A stretch of 64,000 bases of DNA from Caldithrix sp. (GCA_020722815.1 DYKB01000011.1:49501-113500), one strand, 5' to 3'. Numbered from the stretch's first letter, positions 38,405 to 47,755 are shown. Made by a program: numbers and translations. Notes: a model not told the origin generated them from the letters alone.

Positions 38405-38857
38405 TTACCACTTCAATATCAATTTTACATTTTCCATCTGATCTATCGAAAAAGTTTCGGCTTCTTGATTCACCATCAGGGTTACCTTTCCATCCACCAC
38501 CTGCTGGATAGTGCCTTCATAAGTCCGTTTGGTTTCTTCGTTCTGAAGATTAAACCGAATTGGGCGCCCCATATTGCGACGGAAATCGCGCACCGTCTTT
38601 AGCGGACGGTCAACACCTGGCGACGAGACTTCCAACCGATAACGACCTTCAATGATATCGGCGGTGTCCAGAATTTCCGAAATCAGATCACTGGCGTTCT
38701 GACAATCATCAATCGTAACGCCGCTTTCCGTATCTATAAAAACCTGCAAAATCTGATTTCCCCGCGCGCCACGGAACGCCAGTTCAACAAGTTCGATAGC
38801 GGATTCATTCAACGCGGGTGAAATCAATTCGCGTATCTGATCTAATAATTGCATCAT
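38405..38857 (-). CDS. rimP: Ribosome maturation factor RimP
   Basis: Assembly factor for the 30S subunit (150 residues). Family blocks seen: LVELAFRGARGNQILQVFID, YRLEVSSPGVDRPLKTVRDF and the C-terminal SH3-like strand. It is the first gene of the rimP-nusA-infB cluster; a terminator at 38876-38906 separates it from the gene upstream, so the cluster promoter probably lies between 38857 and about 38880, or transcription passes the terminator. Confidence 0.96.
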   Translation of the reverse strand: MMQLLDQIRELISPALNESAIELVELAFRGARGNQILQVFIDTESGVTIDDCQNASDLISEILDTADIIEGRYRLEVSSPGVDRPLKTVRDFRRNMGRPIRFNLQNEETKRTYEGTIQQVVDGKVTLMVNQEAETFSIDQMENVKLILKW

Positions 38858-38875
38858 ATGTATTCAGTTTATTGC

Positions 38876-38906
38876 AATAAAAAAGTGGGCATTTTTAACC
38901 CACTTA
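38876..38906 (-). terminator. Terminator between TPR gene and rimP
   Basis: Read on the minus strand: stem AAGTGGG..CCCACTT (38883-38889 with 38899-38905) followed by a run of T. It lies 73 bp after the TPR gene stop and 19 bp before rimP, so it would isolate the ribosome-factor cluster from the upstream gene. Confidence 0.8.
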
Positions 38907-38978
38907 ACTAAAAAATATAAGAAAATAAATTATATATTGCAAGTAAATTTTATCAAAAATATGCTTTTAGCAAACGAA

Positions 38979-39653
38979 TCAGGCATTTAATTCGGCTAAA
39001 TAAATTTCAGCATCATTTTTTAGTCCAGAATTGGGATATTTTTCAATCACTATTTGATAAATTCGCCTGGCCTCTTCCCTATTTCCGGCTAAACCCTGAC
39101 AACGAGCGGCATTCATCAGTTTTTCAGCCGCGTTGAAAACTGATGGATATTTTTCAACGGCATCCTCATACAACGCAGCCGCTTTTTTATAATCCTTTTT
39201 CTCCTCATAACAGGCTGCCAGTCCAGCCATTGCCGAACTGGAAAGCATTGGATCTGAACCATAATCACTTAAATATTCTTCAAAATATTTTTGTGCCAGT
39301 TCAGTTTTTTTTTGCAGAAAGTACGTATTGGCCAGATAAAAACTACCGACTCCCGCACTGTTGGTTCCAGCATATTGGGTAACCAATTTTTCCAGCGAAT
39401 CGGCGGCTGCGGTTAAATTCATATTCGACAATTGCAGACGAGCGGCTGCCAATTTCCCCGAAGCCTGCAGTTCGGCTGCCTGACGATTTCTGGAAACCAT
39501 CACAACTAATAAAATAATGACAACCATGGCAGCCACACCACCTAAAATATATTTTTGGTACATTTCATAATAATCTAATAATTTTAAATAGGTAGTGACC
39601 AGCTTATCTTCTTTTACTTTTTTGCGAGCGATTTTCTTTCTGGGCCGTAACAT
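38979..39653 (-). CDS. Membrane-anchored tetratricopeptide repeat protein
   Basis: 224 residues. A basic N-terminus (RPRKKIARKKVKEDK) is followed by one membrane helix (about 36-53, YILGGVAAMVVIILLVVMV) and then several TPR units in the part outside the cytoplasm, including FYLANTYFLQKKTELAQKYF and ALYEDAVEKYPSVFNAAEKL. The pattern resembles YfgM/CpoB/BamD-type assembly helpers. It is probably an envelope chaperone or scaffold; no specific partner can be assigned. A ribosome site GGGAAG lies just before the ATG. Confidence 0.85.
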   Translation of the reverse strand: MLRPRKKIARKKVKEDKLVTTYLKLLDYYEMYQKYILGGVAAMVVIILLVVMVSRNRQAAELQASGKLAAARLQLSNMNLTAAADSLEKLVTQYAGTNSAGVGSFYLANTYFLQKKTELAQKYFEEYLSDYGSDPMLSSSAMAGLAACYEEKKDYKKAAALYEDAVEKYPSVFNAAEKLMNAARCQGLAGNREEARRIYQIVIEKYPNSGLKNDAEIYLAELNA

Positions 39654-39921
39654 TTTTTCTTCCCTTACTAGTTTTACAGGTTTAAGTTAAATAAATTTTT
39701 ATAAATACTCAGGTTCTTTCGGTAATAGTTTATTCACATTACCTTATGAGCAATAAAAATGCCTTCAGATTTTAATCAAAAAAATTTTTGAGAACAGAAT
39801 CAAAAGAAGGTGCTAATCCACCCCCAAAAAACATTTACCGACTATCAAGCTGAGTCGAAATCTTTTTTTACAAATAGTTCAAATAAAAAGTCTATAAATA
39901 TAACGAAATATTTGATTTTTG

Positions 39922-41445
39922 TCAAGTGTTTTTATTGATCGAACCATGATACGTTTCCTTTATTAATTTCTCCAATCGGCCTTTTGGATCCTGCAAAATC
40001 GTTTCATCCACTGAAAACTCAGCTAAATTCAGCAATTTCAGGCCGTATTCATAGTTCGAGAATAATTCCCAGCATTTTGTTACAAAATCTTTATTCTCCT
40101 GCCGCGCTTGTGCCGTGATTTCATTTTTTGCACCAGGGGTAAAGGTTATCACAATCCCCGTTCGCGCTAAAAATTCTTTCTGAAATTCTTTTAATAAATA
40201 ATTATCTAACAAAATTTCCAGTTCCGTTTCCGGATTCCGGACTATCTTTTCGGTTACCACAAACTTTTTAATATGCGTAGACGGTAATTTCTTCTCGAAT
40301 TTCATCAGGGCTTTTTCAAACACACTGACCAGGCCACGCGCCCCGGTCTTTTCTAAAAAAGCCTCGCGCGCTAATTCCCGTAATGCCGCATCTTCAAATT
40401 CCAGGGTAATTCCATACGCCTGGAAATCGCGTTTTTTACTGCGCACCACCGAACTATATGGATTTTTAATAATTTTGTACAGGGCCATCTCATCCAGCAT
40501 CGCGAGGCGGACAACCACCGGCAGTCGGCCAACAAATTCTGATTCAAAACCATATTCAATTAAATCTTCCGATTTGACATATTTCAGGTAATCAACATCC
40601 GCCTCTTTGTTCTGCGTGGTCTCAGCCGCTTGAAAGCCGATGGCCTGTTGCTTCAGCCGTTTTCGGATGATTTTATCCAGATTACTAAAAGCGCCGCTCA
40701 TCACAAAGAGAATGTTTTTGGTATTCACCTTTTTTCGAACGACTTTCCCCTGTTTTTGCGCTTCGAACATCGCTTCCATTTGCGAGGCCAGATCATGTGG
40801 TGGCCGCAATTCCACTTCGGATTCTTCCATCAATTTAAGCAAATTTCGTTGCACCCCTGTCCGCGAAACATCCGGCCCGACAGTATTACCCGAAGCAGCA
40901 ATTTTATCAATCTCGTCCAGATAAACAATTCCATATTCTGCCAGTTGAATGTTACCATTGGCCTCCCGGACAAGTTCACGAACTAAATCCTCAACATCAC
41001 CCCCAACATAACCGGTTTCACTATACTTTGTCGCATCCCCTTTTACAAATGGAACCCCAATCTTCTGGGCAATCAATCGGATTAAATAGGTTTTTCCAAC
41101 ACCCGTAGGCCCAATCATCAAAACATTACTTTTAATATTTCCCACAATTTCATCATCCGGCGAATTTATTTCCAGATTCATCCGATTAAAATGGGTACAA
41201 ATTTTCGTTGCCAGAATTTCAATCGCATCCTCCTGTTGAATCACATACTTCCTTAAATGCGCTTCTAATTCCTCCGGCTTTAAATTAAAGTTGATTCTAT
41301 TTTCCGATATCGTCGTTTTCATTCCATCTTCCGGTGGTTTTTGTACATCCGGTTCCGGAAAAACAACTTTATCCCCGTATTTCGACTTAATAAACTCAGT
41401 AATATCCCGTTGAAGTTCAGCGAAATTTGGTGTCTTATCAGCCAT
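39922..41445 (-). CDS. ClpX-like AAA+ ATPase without zinc finger
   Basis: AAA+ unfoldase of the ClpX/HslU group, ~507 residues. I place the start at MADKTPNFAELQ because GGAG lies 6 bases upstream. Walker A GPTGVGKTYL (~110), pore-loop region GYVGGDVEDLV (ClpX has GYVGEDVE) and Walker B IVYLDEIDKI (~173) are clear, as are the arginine-finger and sensor regions (GFESEFVGRLPVVVRL; KTGARGLVSVFEKAL). The N-terminal four-Cys zinc domain of true ClpX is absent, replaced by ~60 unrelated residues, and the C-terminus is extended. No clpP lies nearby. It may have its own adaptor or protease partner. Confidence 0.88.
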   Translation of the reverse strand: MADKTPNFAELQRDITEFIKSKYGDKVVFPEPDVQKPPEDGMKTTISENRINFNLKPEELEAHLRKYVIQQEDAIEILATKICTHFNRMNLEINSPDDEIVGNIKSNVLMIGPTGVGKTYLIRLIAQKIGVPFVKGDATKYSETGYVGGDVEDLVRELVREANGNIQLAEYGIVYLDEIDKIAASGNTVGPDVSRTGVQRNLLKLMEESEVELRPPHDLASQMEAMFEAQKQGKVVRKKVNTKNILFVMSGAFSNLDKIIRKRLKQQAIGFQAAETTQNKEADVDYLKYVKSEDLIEYGFESEFVGRLPVVVRLAMLDEMALYKIIKNPYSSVVRSKKRDFQAYGITLEFEDAALRELAREAFLEKTGARGLVSVFEKALMKFEKKLPSTHIKKFVVTEKIVRNPETELEILLDNYLLKEFQKEFLARTGIVITFTPGAKNEITAQARQENKDFVTKCWELFSNYEYGLKLLNLAEFSVDETILQDPKGRLEKLIKETYHGSINKNT

Positions 41446-41953
41446 CACTAACTCCATTATCTATTTTAAAAATATATTGTTAGCTAAAAATGAACAAAAG
41501 AGTTCTTTAAATTGTAATGAGAATTTTACTGTCTCGATTCTATTTTGTTTCATTTCAATACGGCTTTACTATTTTCCTGGATATATCCTGTTGCCGGCAA
41601 TCCAGGACGCCTGTTTAAACGGGCAATTTGCTAAACTTTCACCCGACTGTTTTAATCAGGAAAACAGGAAGATACAACAGGCGCTTCGAAGTGATCAAAC
41701 TGAAAACAGAAAGTGTTCGGCTACTTGATTCGACAGCGATGAGGTGGGAATAATAGTATTCACGATAAAGAGATGACAAAAATCTCTATAGATAAAAGTA
41801 AAAACAGAACGAATAAAATCGCGTAATGCATGAGACGAAAATTAAAAGCGAAAACCGCGCAATTTATAACGCATCACGCATTACGCTTGACATCAATTTA
41901 ATCAAACTTTGGATTTTACAATTTTTCAAGCTTATTGAAAAAACCATGCATCA
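41446..41953. repeat. Intergenic with CGTAATGC family copy 2
   Basis: About 500 bp without a gene. 41821-41886 contains GCGTAATGC and GCATTACGC as the ends of an inverted repeat related to that at 801-914. It lies just past the 3' end of the minus-strand secreted gene at 41954. Confidence 0.55.
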
Positions 41954-43954
41954 TTATTTAACCAGCAGCATTTTCTGACTGGCGTGATAAACAATCCCTT
42001 TTGCAGTTCGAATTTCAATCTGATAAATATAAATACCAGCGGGAACCAGCTTTCGGGCGCTATCCTGACCATTCCATTGAACCGAATAGGCCCCTGCCGA
42101 TTTATGATCATTAACCAGTTCAATTATTTCACGACCGAGTAAATCAAAAATCGCTAATTTAACCCTTCCTTCGTGTGACAGATTATAGGCAATATTCGTT
42201 GTCGGATTGAAAGGATTAGGATAGTTTGATTTTAAAGCAAATTGCGGTGAAATAAGTTGGTTCTGATTTTCAACACTTTGCAAGGGTCCAGCAAATTTAC
42301 CCTTCGCCCAGCGTGTATTATAGACCATCATCGCCGGATTTTTGCCCGTTAAGTCCAGCGCCGAATCAGCCGAACCTTCATTAAATGGCCAATAGCCCAT
42401 CAGACCGGCCTCGGTTCCTTTGAGTGTATGATTCATATCCGTCTGGATCGCCTGAGCCTCACGCACATTGTCCCAGATGCGGATTTCATCGATACACCCA
42501 TCGAAGGTGCGGAAATAATCATTTCGGTTACCAACAATCAACCCTTCGGTAAGATTATCTTTCAGCAGCCCTTTTAATTCCCCTTCATGTAATTTAAGCG
42601 GTTTGAGCTCGCCATCGATAAACAGTTGACATTGTTTTGCTGTTCCATCGTAGGTAAATGCGATATGCTGCCACTCATTCAATTTCACGACATTTTCAGG
42701 TGAAGTGAGCGTGGCGAAACTATCATCCGGAAAATTAAGCTGGATGACGATACATTCCGGCACATAGCCATAGTCACCGCTTTGATGAAGCAGAATGGAA
42801 TAGGCACCCTTATGAATAATGCGGCCATATCCATAAGAAAGTGAATTCTCTTTTACCGGTCCAAAACCGGATGGTTTAATCCAGGCTTCAACTGTGAGGG
42901 CGTTCGTTAGATTCAGCGATTCGGAGGCCAGGCAATACGAACCCGCTACATTAAGGCCGGTTGAACCATTAAATTCAAGACTGCTTTCACCATTAAAAAT
43001 CCGAATACAATCCTCAACCACCAGCGTATCGGTGGTTGAATCATTTGCTACCTGTAGCATCACCGTATATGCTCCTGGATTTTTATATTCAAATGCCGGA
43101 TTTTGTCCTTCGCTGTCAAAAACACCATCACCATTCAGATCCCAGTTCCATTTTAAAACCGGAGTAACAGGATTAGTAAGCGATAAATCAGAAAAATTAA
43201 TCGTAAACGGGGCGTGTCCCGATTCAAAATCAGTCTCAAAATAAGGAATAAGCGTACCCGCAGCCGGATAAACTTCGCCAAAAATCGCGAAAACGCCGGA
43301 ATAAATATCCGTCATCCCTGTCGCGTCTGCTCGTATCCAGGGATAGCCGCCGTTCAATCCCGTCTGATCCTGACCATATCCGATACTGCCAATAACCACC
43401 GGACCGGTAGACCAGTACCATGAAGTGACACTAATATCCTTCGCCGACACATACATCGCCACAATCGAGAGCCAATAGTGACCGGCATCCAATAATGCCG
43501 GTTCATCCAGTGTTAAATAAAAGTTAAATTGCCAACCGGTAGCTTCAGGAATCACATTGTCCCGAAAAATCTGTTTTCCGGGAATACCATTTTCATCTGC
43601 ATAAATGATCACTGCAAAAGAGTCTGGTTCAAATAACGCTGTTTGGCCATAAAATCCCCGGACAAAAAATTCTTTCAAACGCCATTGCATCCCGTCTGGA
43701 ATCATGAAATCATCGGCGGCACTGAAAAGCTGTTTTCCGACCGGTAATCCCCCCAATTCAACCGAAAGCACCCCACGCGCCGAATTATCAATGTCAGTAT
43801 TGTCCCATAAAAAATAATCCATTGTATCAGTCAGGATCGAATTTAATTGAAAAGCCGGTTGTTGTCCCACATTGGCGGTTCCAGCGAATAATCCATTTAA
43901 ATAAATCGGCAGTAAAATCGAAAGTATCAATCCAAATCCATATTTTTTACCCAT
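41954..43954 (-). CDS. Secreted PKD-LamG protein with T9SS sorting tail
   Basis: 666-residue secreted protein. Signal peptide ~1-25 (SILLPIYLNGLFAGTANV). Residues ~35-230 are an unrecognised beta domain (DYFLWDNTDIDNSARGV..). Residues ~234-325 form a PKD domain with WNWDLNGDGVFDSEGQNP. Residues ~326-560 form a LamG/concanavalin-like domain (WQHIAFTYDGTAKQCQLFID, ..DEIRIWDNVREAQAI, LMGYWPFNEGSADSALD). The last ~85 residues carry NYPNPFNPTTNIAYNL and the sorting fold. LamG and PKD together suggest glycan or surface binding. The gene is not linked to an obvious operon. Confidence 0.9.
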   Translation of the reverse strand: MGKKYGFGLILSILLPIYLNGLFAGTANVGQQPAFQLNSILTDTMDYFLWDNTDIDNSARGVLSVELGGLPVGKQLFSAADDFMIPDGMQWRLKEFFVRGFYGQTALFEPDSFAVIIYADENGIPGKQIFRDNVIPEATGWQFNFYLTLDEPALLDAGHYWLSIVAMYVSAKDISVTSWYWSTGPVVIGSIGYGQDQTGLNGGYPWIRADATGMTDIYSGVFAIFGEVYPAAGTLIPYFETDFESGHAPFTINFSDLSLTNPVTPVLKWNWDLNGDGVFDSEGQNPAFEYKNPGAYTVMLQVANDSTTDTLVVEDCIRIFNGESSLEFNGSTGLNVAGSYCLASESLNLTNALTVEAWIKPSGFGPVKENSLSYGYGRIIHKGAYSILLHQSGDYGYVPECIVIQLNFPDDSFATLTSPENVVKLNEWQHIAFTYDGTAKQCQLFIDGELKPLKLHEGELKGLLKDNLTEGLIVGNRNDYFRTFDGCIDEIRIWDNVREAQAIQTDMNHTLKGTEAGLMGYWPFNEGSADSALDLTGKNPAMMVYNTRWAKGKFAGPLQSVENQNQLISPQFALKSNYPNPFNPTTNIAYNLSHEGRVKLAIFDLLGREIIELVNDHKSAGAYSVQWNGQDSARKLVPAGIYIYQIEIRTAKGIVYHASQKMLLVK

Positions 43955-44420
43955 GTGTTTTCTCCATTTTGTAAAAATTTTGATTATTTAACATTTATGG
44001 AAATCATCAAAACAAATAGCTGTTAATCAGCATGAGACAGTTTATTTTTTGATAACCGAAGATTATTCAACTAACCCCTTCGGCTATTATTTAAATCACC
44101 CCCTTTATAAAATAATTCTTTGAACAAATTGACAAAGCACTTGAGCAATCTCTATTCCGAATTTTTTTATAAAATCGTTAATTATTGATTTTATTTTATA
44201 ATTGAATGATCTGACAGGAGTAACAGAAAAACCGGAGAAAATCGAAAAAATGCTAATCCCAAATTAAATTTCTTTTTGAACCAACCCCTCCGTTTCTTTC
44301 CCATTTCGGATTTCGAAATTATGCCTAAACTTTTCAAACGAAAAAGCGTTCTATAGCCATACAAAAGGTGACCTGCTATTTTTTAACAAAAACTGGTGAT
44401 GAAAAACTGAAAGGCAAATA
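43955..44420. other. Divergent intergenic region
   Basis: About 465 bp between the minus-strand secreted gene and the URO-D family gene. AT-rich, no gene or strong repeat seen; it must hold promoters for both directions. I cannot define them. Confidence 0.5.
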
Positions 44421-45344
44421 ATGTCATCTCATCATTCCACTCAAAAAGTAACCCCTCGTGAAAAATTCAAATCCATTATGAAGGGAAATCGAACTTCTGA
44501 AATCCTTTTCTGGGAAGTCTGGTTTCAGAAGTTCAAAATGCTCGAAAAACGTTACGGCGATCCCACTCGTATTGAATCAAAAATTAAAATGGCGCAGGAC
44601 CTGGGGATGGCCGCGGTTTCGATTGGCTATCTCGATCTAAATTGCCTCTTTGGTGAACATCAAAATACGATGGCCGGCGAAAGTCGGTACGCCGGCGGCT
44701 CGCTCCGAAGTCGAAAGCAACTGGATGAAAAACCGCTACCTGACTGGTCATCTGTCATCCCGGAATTGCAGCGCAGGCAACAACTCGTTGCAGCGGCCGG
44801 AATTGCCGGCGTCCTCTATCTTCCCTGGTGCTTCCATGCCATTGCCACCAGTATGGGTCTGGAGCATTTTGCCATGACGCTATATGATGATTTCGATTTT
44901 CTGAAGACCTGTATGCACTGGGTAGAAGAGCGCAACCGAAAGGCAATCGAGCAGGTGGTGCAACTGGTTCAGCCCGATCTGGTGCTTTTTGATGGCGATT
45001 GTGCTTTTAAAACGGGATTGATGGTGCGCCCCACTATTTTGCGGGAGTTGGTCTTTGCAGAAACCCAAGCCACTGTGGCCAGATTACAGGCATTAAATAT
45101 CCCCTACGCGCTTCATAGCGATGGCAAACTGGATAAGCTCATTCCGATGCTGTTTGAACTGGGTTTTTCCGCAATTCATGGCTGTGAAAAACAGGCCAAC
45201 GACCTCGCCGATCTGGTGGAACGATTCGGGGATGATATCTGTCTGTTGGGAAATATGGATGTGGTTTTTCTCACACAGGCTCATGTCGATCAGGTTCGGG
45301 CCGAAACACAAAATATGCTGAAAATCGGCTCACAAAAGGGTTGA
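44421..45344 (+). CDS. URO-D family protein, interrupted by in-frame TGA
   Basis: Uroporphyrinogen-decarboxylase-fold protein, of the group that includes corrinoid methyltransferases (MtaA/CmuA-like) rather than clear HemE. It shows WFQKFKMLEKRYG, a central barrel (VVQLVQPDLVLFDGDCAFKTG) and LLGNMDVVFLTQAHVDQV. The frame is closed by TGA at 45342-45344 (codon 308), yet the same frame runs on for 30 codons to TAG at 45435-45437, coding YIAACNTSPQDYIPDENY, the usual C-terminal end of this family (expected GGYIAACNTSP). TGA therefore stands where Gly (GGA) is expected. Either a nonsense mutation or a sequencing error removes the last ~30 residues. No Shine-Dalgarno site is obvious. Confidence 0.85.
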   Translation: MSSHHSTQKVTPREKFKSIMKGNRTSEILFWEVWFQKFKMLEKRYGDPTRIESKIKMAQDLGMAAVSIGYLDLNCLFGEHQNTMAGESRYAGGSLRSRKQLDEKPLPDWSSVIPELQRRQQLVAAAGIAGVLYLPWCFHAIATSMGLEHFAMTLYDDFDFLKTCMHWVEERNRKAIEQVVQLVQPDLVLFDGDCAFKTGLMVRPTILRELVFAETQATVARLQALNIPYALHSDGKLDKLIPMLFELGFSAIHGCEKQANDLADLVERFGDDICLLGNMDVVFLTQAHVDQVRAETQNMLKIGSQKG

Positions 45345-45437
45345 TATATCGCTGCCTGTAATACCAGTCCGCAGGATTATATTCCGGATGAAAATTATAT
45401 TGCAATGTGTGAGGGGATTCGGGAGTTTAATGATTAG
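45345..45437 (+). pseudogene. C-terminal remnant of the URO-D gene
   Basis: Thirty in-frame codons past the TGA, ending at TAG. Their translation matches the conserved C-terminal block of URO-D-like proteins (see the gene just upstream). It cannot be a separate gene; it is kept here so that the full extent 44421-45437 is on record. Confidence 0.8.
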
Positions 45438-45481
45438 TACGAGTCCGTCCGGAAAAGTCATTGCGAGATGTTTTTTGTATC

Positions 45482-45614
45482 CGTTCACAGGTAGCGTAAA
45501 ATAATTGCCTCTGTCATACCCGAATGCTTTAATCGGGCAGCCATTGGTCTTAAAAAGTGTGGATTCCCGCCAAAAACATGCGTGAATGACCGATTTGATC
45601 TACCCTGTAAACAG
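45482..45614. repeat. Nested palindrome with element C
   Basis: Copy C of the dispersed element (45513-45590; GTCATACCCGAATG ... CATGCGTGAATGAC), same orientation as copy A. Like copy B it is set in outer arms, here CGTTCACAGGTA (45482-45493) and TACCCTGTAAACAG (45601-45614), which are imperfect reverse complements. It lies just past the broken URO-D gene. Confidence 0.75.
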
Positions 45615-45762
45615 TTATACAGAAATGCCGTTATCTATTTATAAAACATATAGTTAAATACTAATATAATTCTATTGTAAGTGATAAATTATGGAACTAT
45701 CGACAAAAAAATATAGGAAGGGATTTGTAAAGAGAATCCTTTCTCAATAAATTTGATTCTAA

Positions 45763-45797
45763 AACAAAAAAAGCCTGAAATTTTTTCAGGCTTTTAA
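45763..45797 (-). terminator. Terminator of tRNA-fMet
   Basis: Stem AAGCCTGAAA (45771-45780) with TTTCAGGCTT (45784-45793); on the minus strand it is followed by TTTTTGTTTT. It lies 13 bp after the 3' end of the minus-strand tRNA, and is the strongest classical terminator in the window. Confidence 0.9.
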
Positions 45798-45809
45798 GAT
45801 TTTTTTCGA

Positions 45810-45882
<73 letters not shown>

Positions 45883-47132
45883 ATTTTAATGTGACCTAAT
45901 ATATCATATTTTTTTCATAAAGTCAAGAGTTTTTTTAGTCGTTATGAAAATATTAGCATAAAATAAGAAAAGGCGTTAATGTTTTTCAAACAGCATGCAA
46001 TCCATCTAAAAAGATCAGGCCATTTACCTTCCCTGTCTGGAGCTTCTGGTGAAACGTTATTCTAAATTTCGTTATTTAACTGAATTGTTTGGTCGTTTCA
46101 CCATTTTCTGATTGCAAATTTATTCAAAATTTAAAAATGATATCCTGTTCAAATGTTACTAACTATATGTAAATCAATTAATTATAGCTATAGAGAAGTA
46201 ACCGATCACAGGGAATAGTATCAAATTTGTTGTGTCGCCGGTTTTACTGATTCCTCAGGTTAATAAGGTTTTTAATCAACCAGGCCGCGCGATCAAACCC
46301 AATCAACCTTATTGACCTTAGTAACAATTCGAGGGTCCCTGCAATTTAACCTTATGACCTTATTTTTTCATTTGCTTATCATCACCAATAAGGGAATAAG
46401 GTTGGTGGTGTCCCGGGTTTGGCGGATTACTAAGGTGAAGAAGGGGTTACCTCAACCAACCGGATGGGTCAAATCCAGCCAACGTTATCTTTCTCAATCT
46501 TTTTCAGCGACAATGTCGGATGACAACATTGAATAAAGTGTTCACCCTTTTCAGCAAAGCTGATCTTTTGATGAGGCGCCGTCGGCTTGAGAATATTCCA
46601 GCAGACTTTAGCCACCGCTGCCCTGGACACAAAAAATGAAAATTGTTTGCTTTCACCCGGTGATCGGTTACATAGAGAAAACAAATAATTTGATCTGGCA
46701 CTTGTTTTGTCTCTAAAATTCGTCTATTTCATTACACTTTATTAACACATACTTTTAAAATCCATTTTGGCTGCGGTGGCGACTGCGAATTCGAGGAAAC
46801 AGGAGGGCGAATCGCCGCAGTTAATGATCGACCTGATATGAAAAACGCCTTTGCTCTTCTCCTGTTGACTGAACTACATCCTACAACTTTTGCTCACACA
46901 TCAATGTTTCAAAATTTCCGTTTTATCAACAAAATGAGTGTTTCAGTCATTAACCTTAAAAAGAAAAGGGTATAATTAGATTCTGTCCGAAAACACCAAG
47001 ACCTGTCATGGCGAGGCGTTTTTTGCCGCAGCCTGTTTTTTAGGCTCGCAATCCCATCGCTAAACAGCGGAGATGGCTTCGTCGCACAAAACGCGCCTCG
47101 CCATGATAGGCTGTGGTCACTTTCCTTAAGTA
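45883..47132. repeat. 1.25-kb non-coding region with direct and inverted repeats
   Basis: No convincing gene. 46232-46306 and 46408-46482 are imperfect direct copies sharing GTGTC.C.GGTTT, GATT.CT.AGGT, A..AAGG and ..ATCAACC-like blocks; an inverted relative (AACCTTATTGACCTTAGTAA) lies at 46303-46322. 47001-47110 is an inverted repeat with ends CCTGTCATGGCGAGGCGTTT and AACGCGCCTCGCCATGATAGG-like sequence, of the GTCATTGCGAGG type. Short open frames at 46469-46684 match nothing I know. Confidence 0.55.
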
Positions 47133-47144
47133 TTGAGCGGATAC

Positions 47145-47492
47145 ATGGCTGCTTTACCGAAGGAAGAAGCACCGGAGGAGAGTAACTTTAAAAATCTGTT
47201 CATGGAATCCACTGTTTCGGTTCCAACTGAATATGCCTTGAATCAAAATCATCCGAATCCGTTCAATCCGTCGACCACGATTTCCTTCGATATCCCCAAA
47301 TCGTCAATGGTTCACCTGACGATTTACAATATCGCCGGTCAAAAAGTAGTGACGATTGTCAATGAAAATTTGAATGCAGGCCATTATGCGTATATCTGGA
47401 ATATTCCGGCTGATTTACCGTCAGGTACCTATCTGTATAAATTAGTTACTGAAGAATTTTCTAGTGTGAAGCAGATGATGCTGGTAAAATAA
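47145..47492 (+). pseudogene. Orphan T9SS sorting domain, likely gene remnant
   Basis: About 115 residues starting MAALPKEEAPEE (an upstream TTG at 47133 is in frame, with a stop just before it). Nearly all of it is a T9SS type A / FlgD-like domain (NHPNPFNPSTTISFDI, NIAGQKVVTIVNENL, SGTYLYKLV), ending MMLVK. There is no signal peptide and no cargo domain, and a palindromic repeat at 47001-47110 lies directly upstream. This is best read as the 3' end of a secreted-protein gene whose front was lost. A strong hairpin after it is retained. Confidence 0.7.
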
Positions 47493-47547
47493 AGAGTATC
47501 TCCTGTTAGTTAACGGTTTCGAATGTTAAATTCTCCCGTTAAACGAG

Positions 47548-47582
47548 CTAAAAAGGGGCATTATATGATGCCCCTTTTATGT
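47548..47582. terminator. Bidirectional terminator-like hairpin
   Basis: Eleven-bp perfect stem AAAAGGGGCAT (47551-47561) with ATGCCCCTTTT (47568-47578), followed by TTTTTC-like sequence on the plus strand. It lies ~56 bp after the orphan sorting-domain frame, consistent with an original transcript end there, and could also stop minus-strand transcripts from 47885. Confidence 0.8.
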
Positions 47583-47682
47583 TTTTCTGTAGCCGGATCA
47601 AGTAATTTAGGAATTTGTGAACGACTACGTTGTAAGTGTGAAAGCAATCGTATCCACAAAATAATTTTGGGGATAATTCAAG

Positions 47683-47755
47683 CCTTCGAGGTTTTCTGAT
47701 TGAAATCCTGTGAGTAAAATGAATAATAGAAATCTCGCGAGAAAAACCTCGAAGG
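47683..47755. repeat. Inverted repeat CCTTCGAGGTTTT
   Basis: CCTTCGAGGTTTT (47683-47695) and AAAACCTCGAAGG (47743-47755) are exact reverse complements around a ~47-bp centre. Same CCTTTCGAAGG-like family as 21569-21666 and 59329-59361. Intergenic, between converging transcripts. Confidence 0.75.

Noticed and set aside
45342..45344. Selenocysteine at the URO-D TGA
   Set aside because: The family has Gly, not Cys/Sec, at this place, and I see no convincing SECIS hairpin after it.
46469..46684. Minus-strand frame of 71 codons in the 45.9-47.1 kb gap
   Set aside because: No family resemblance, no ribosome site, overlaps repeats; a decayed transposase was considered but nothing supports it.
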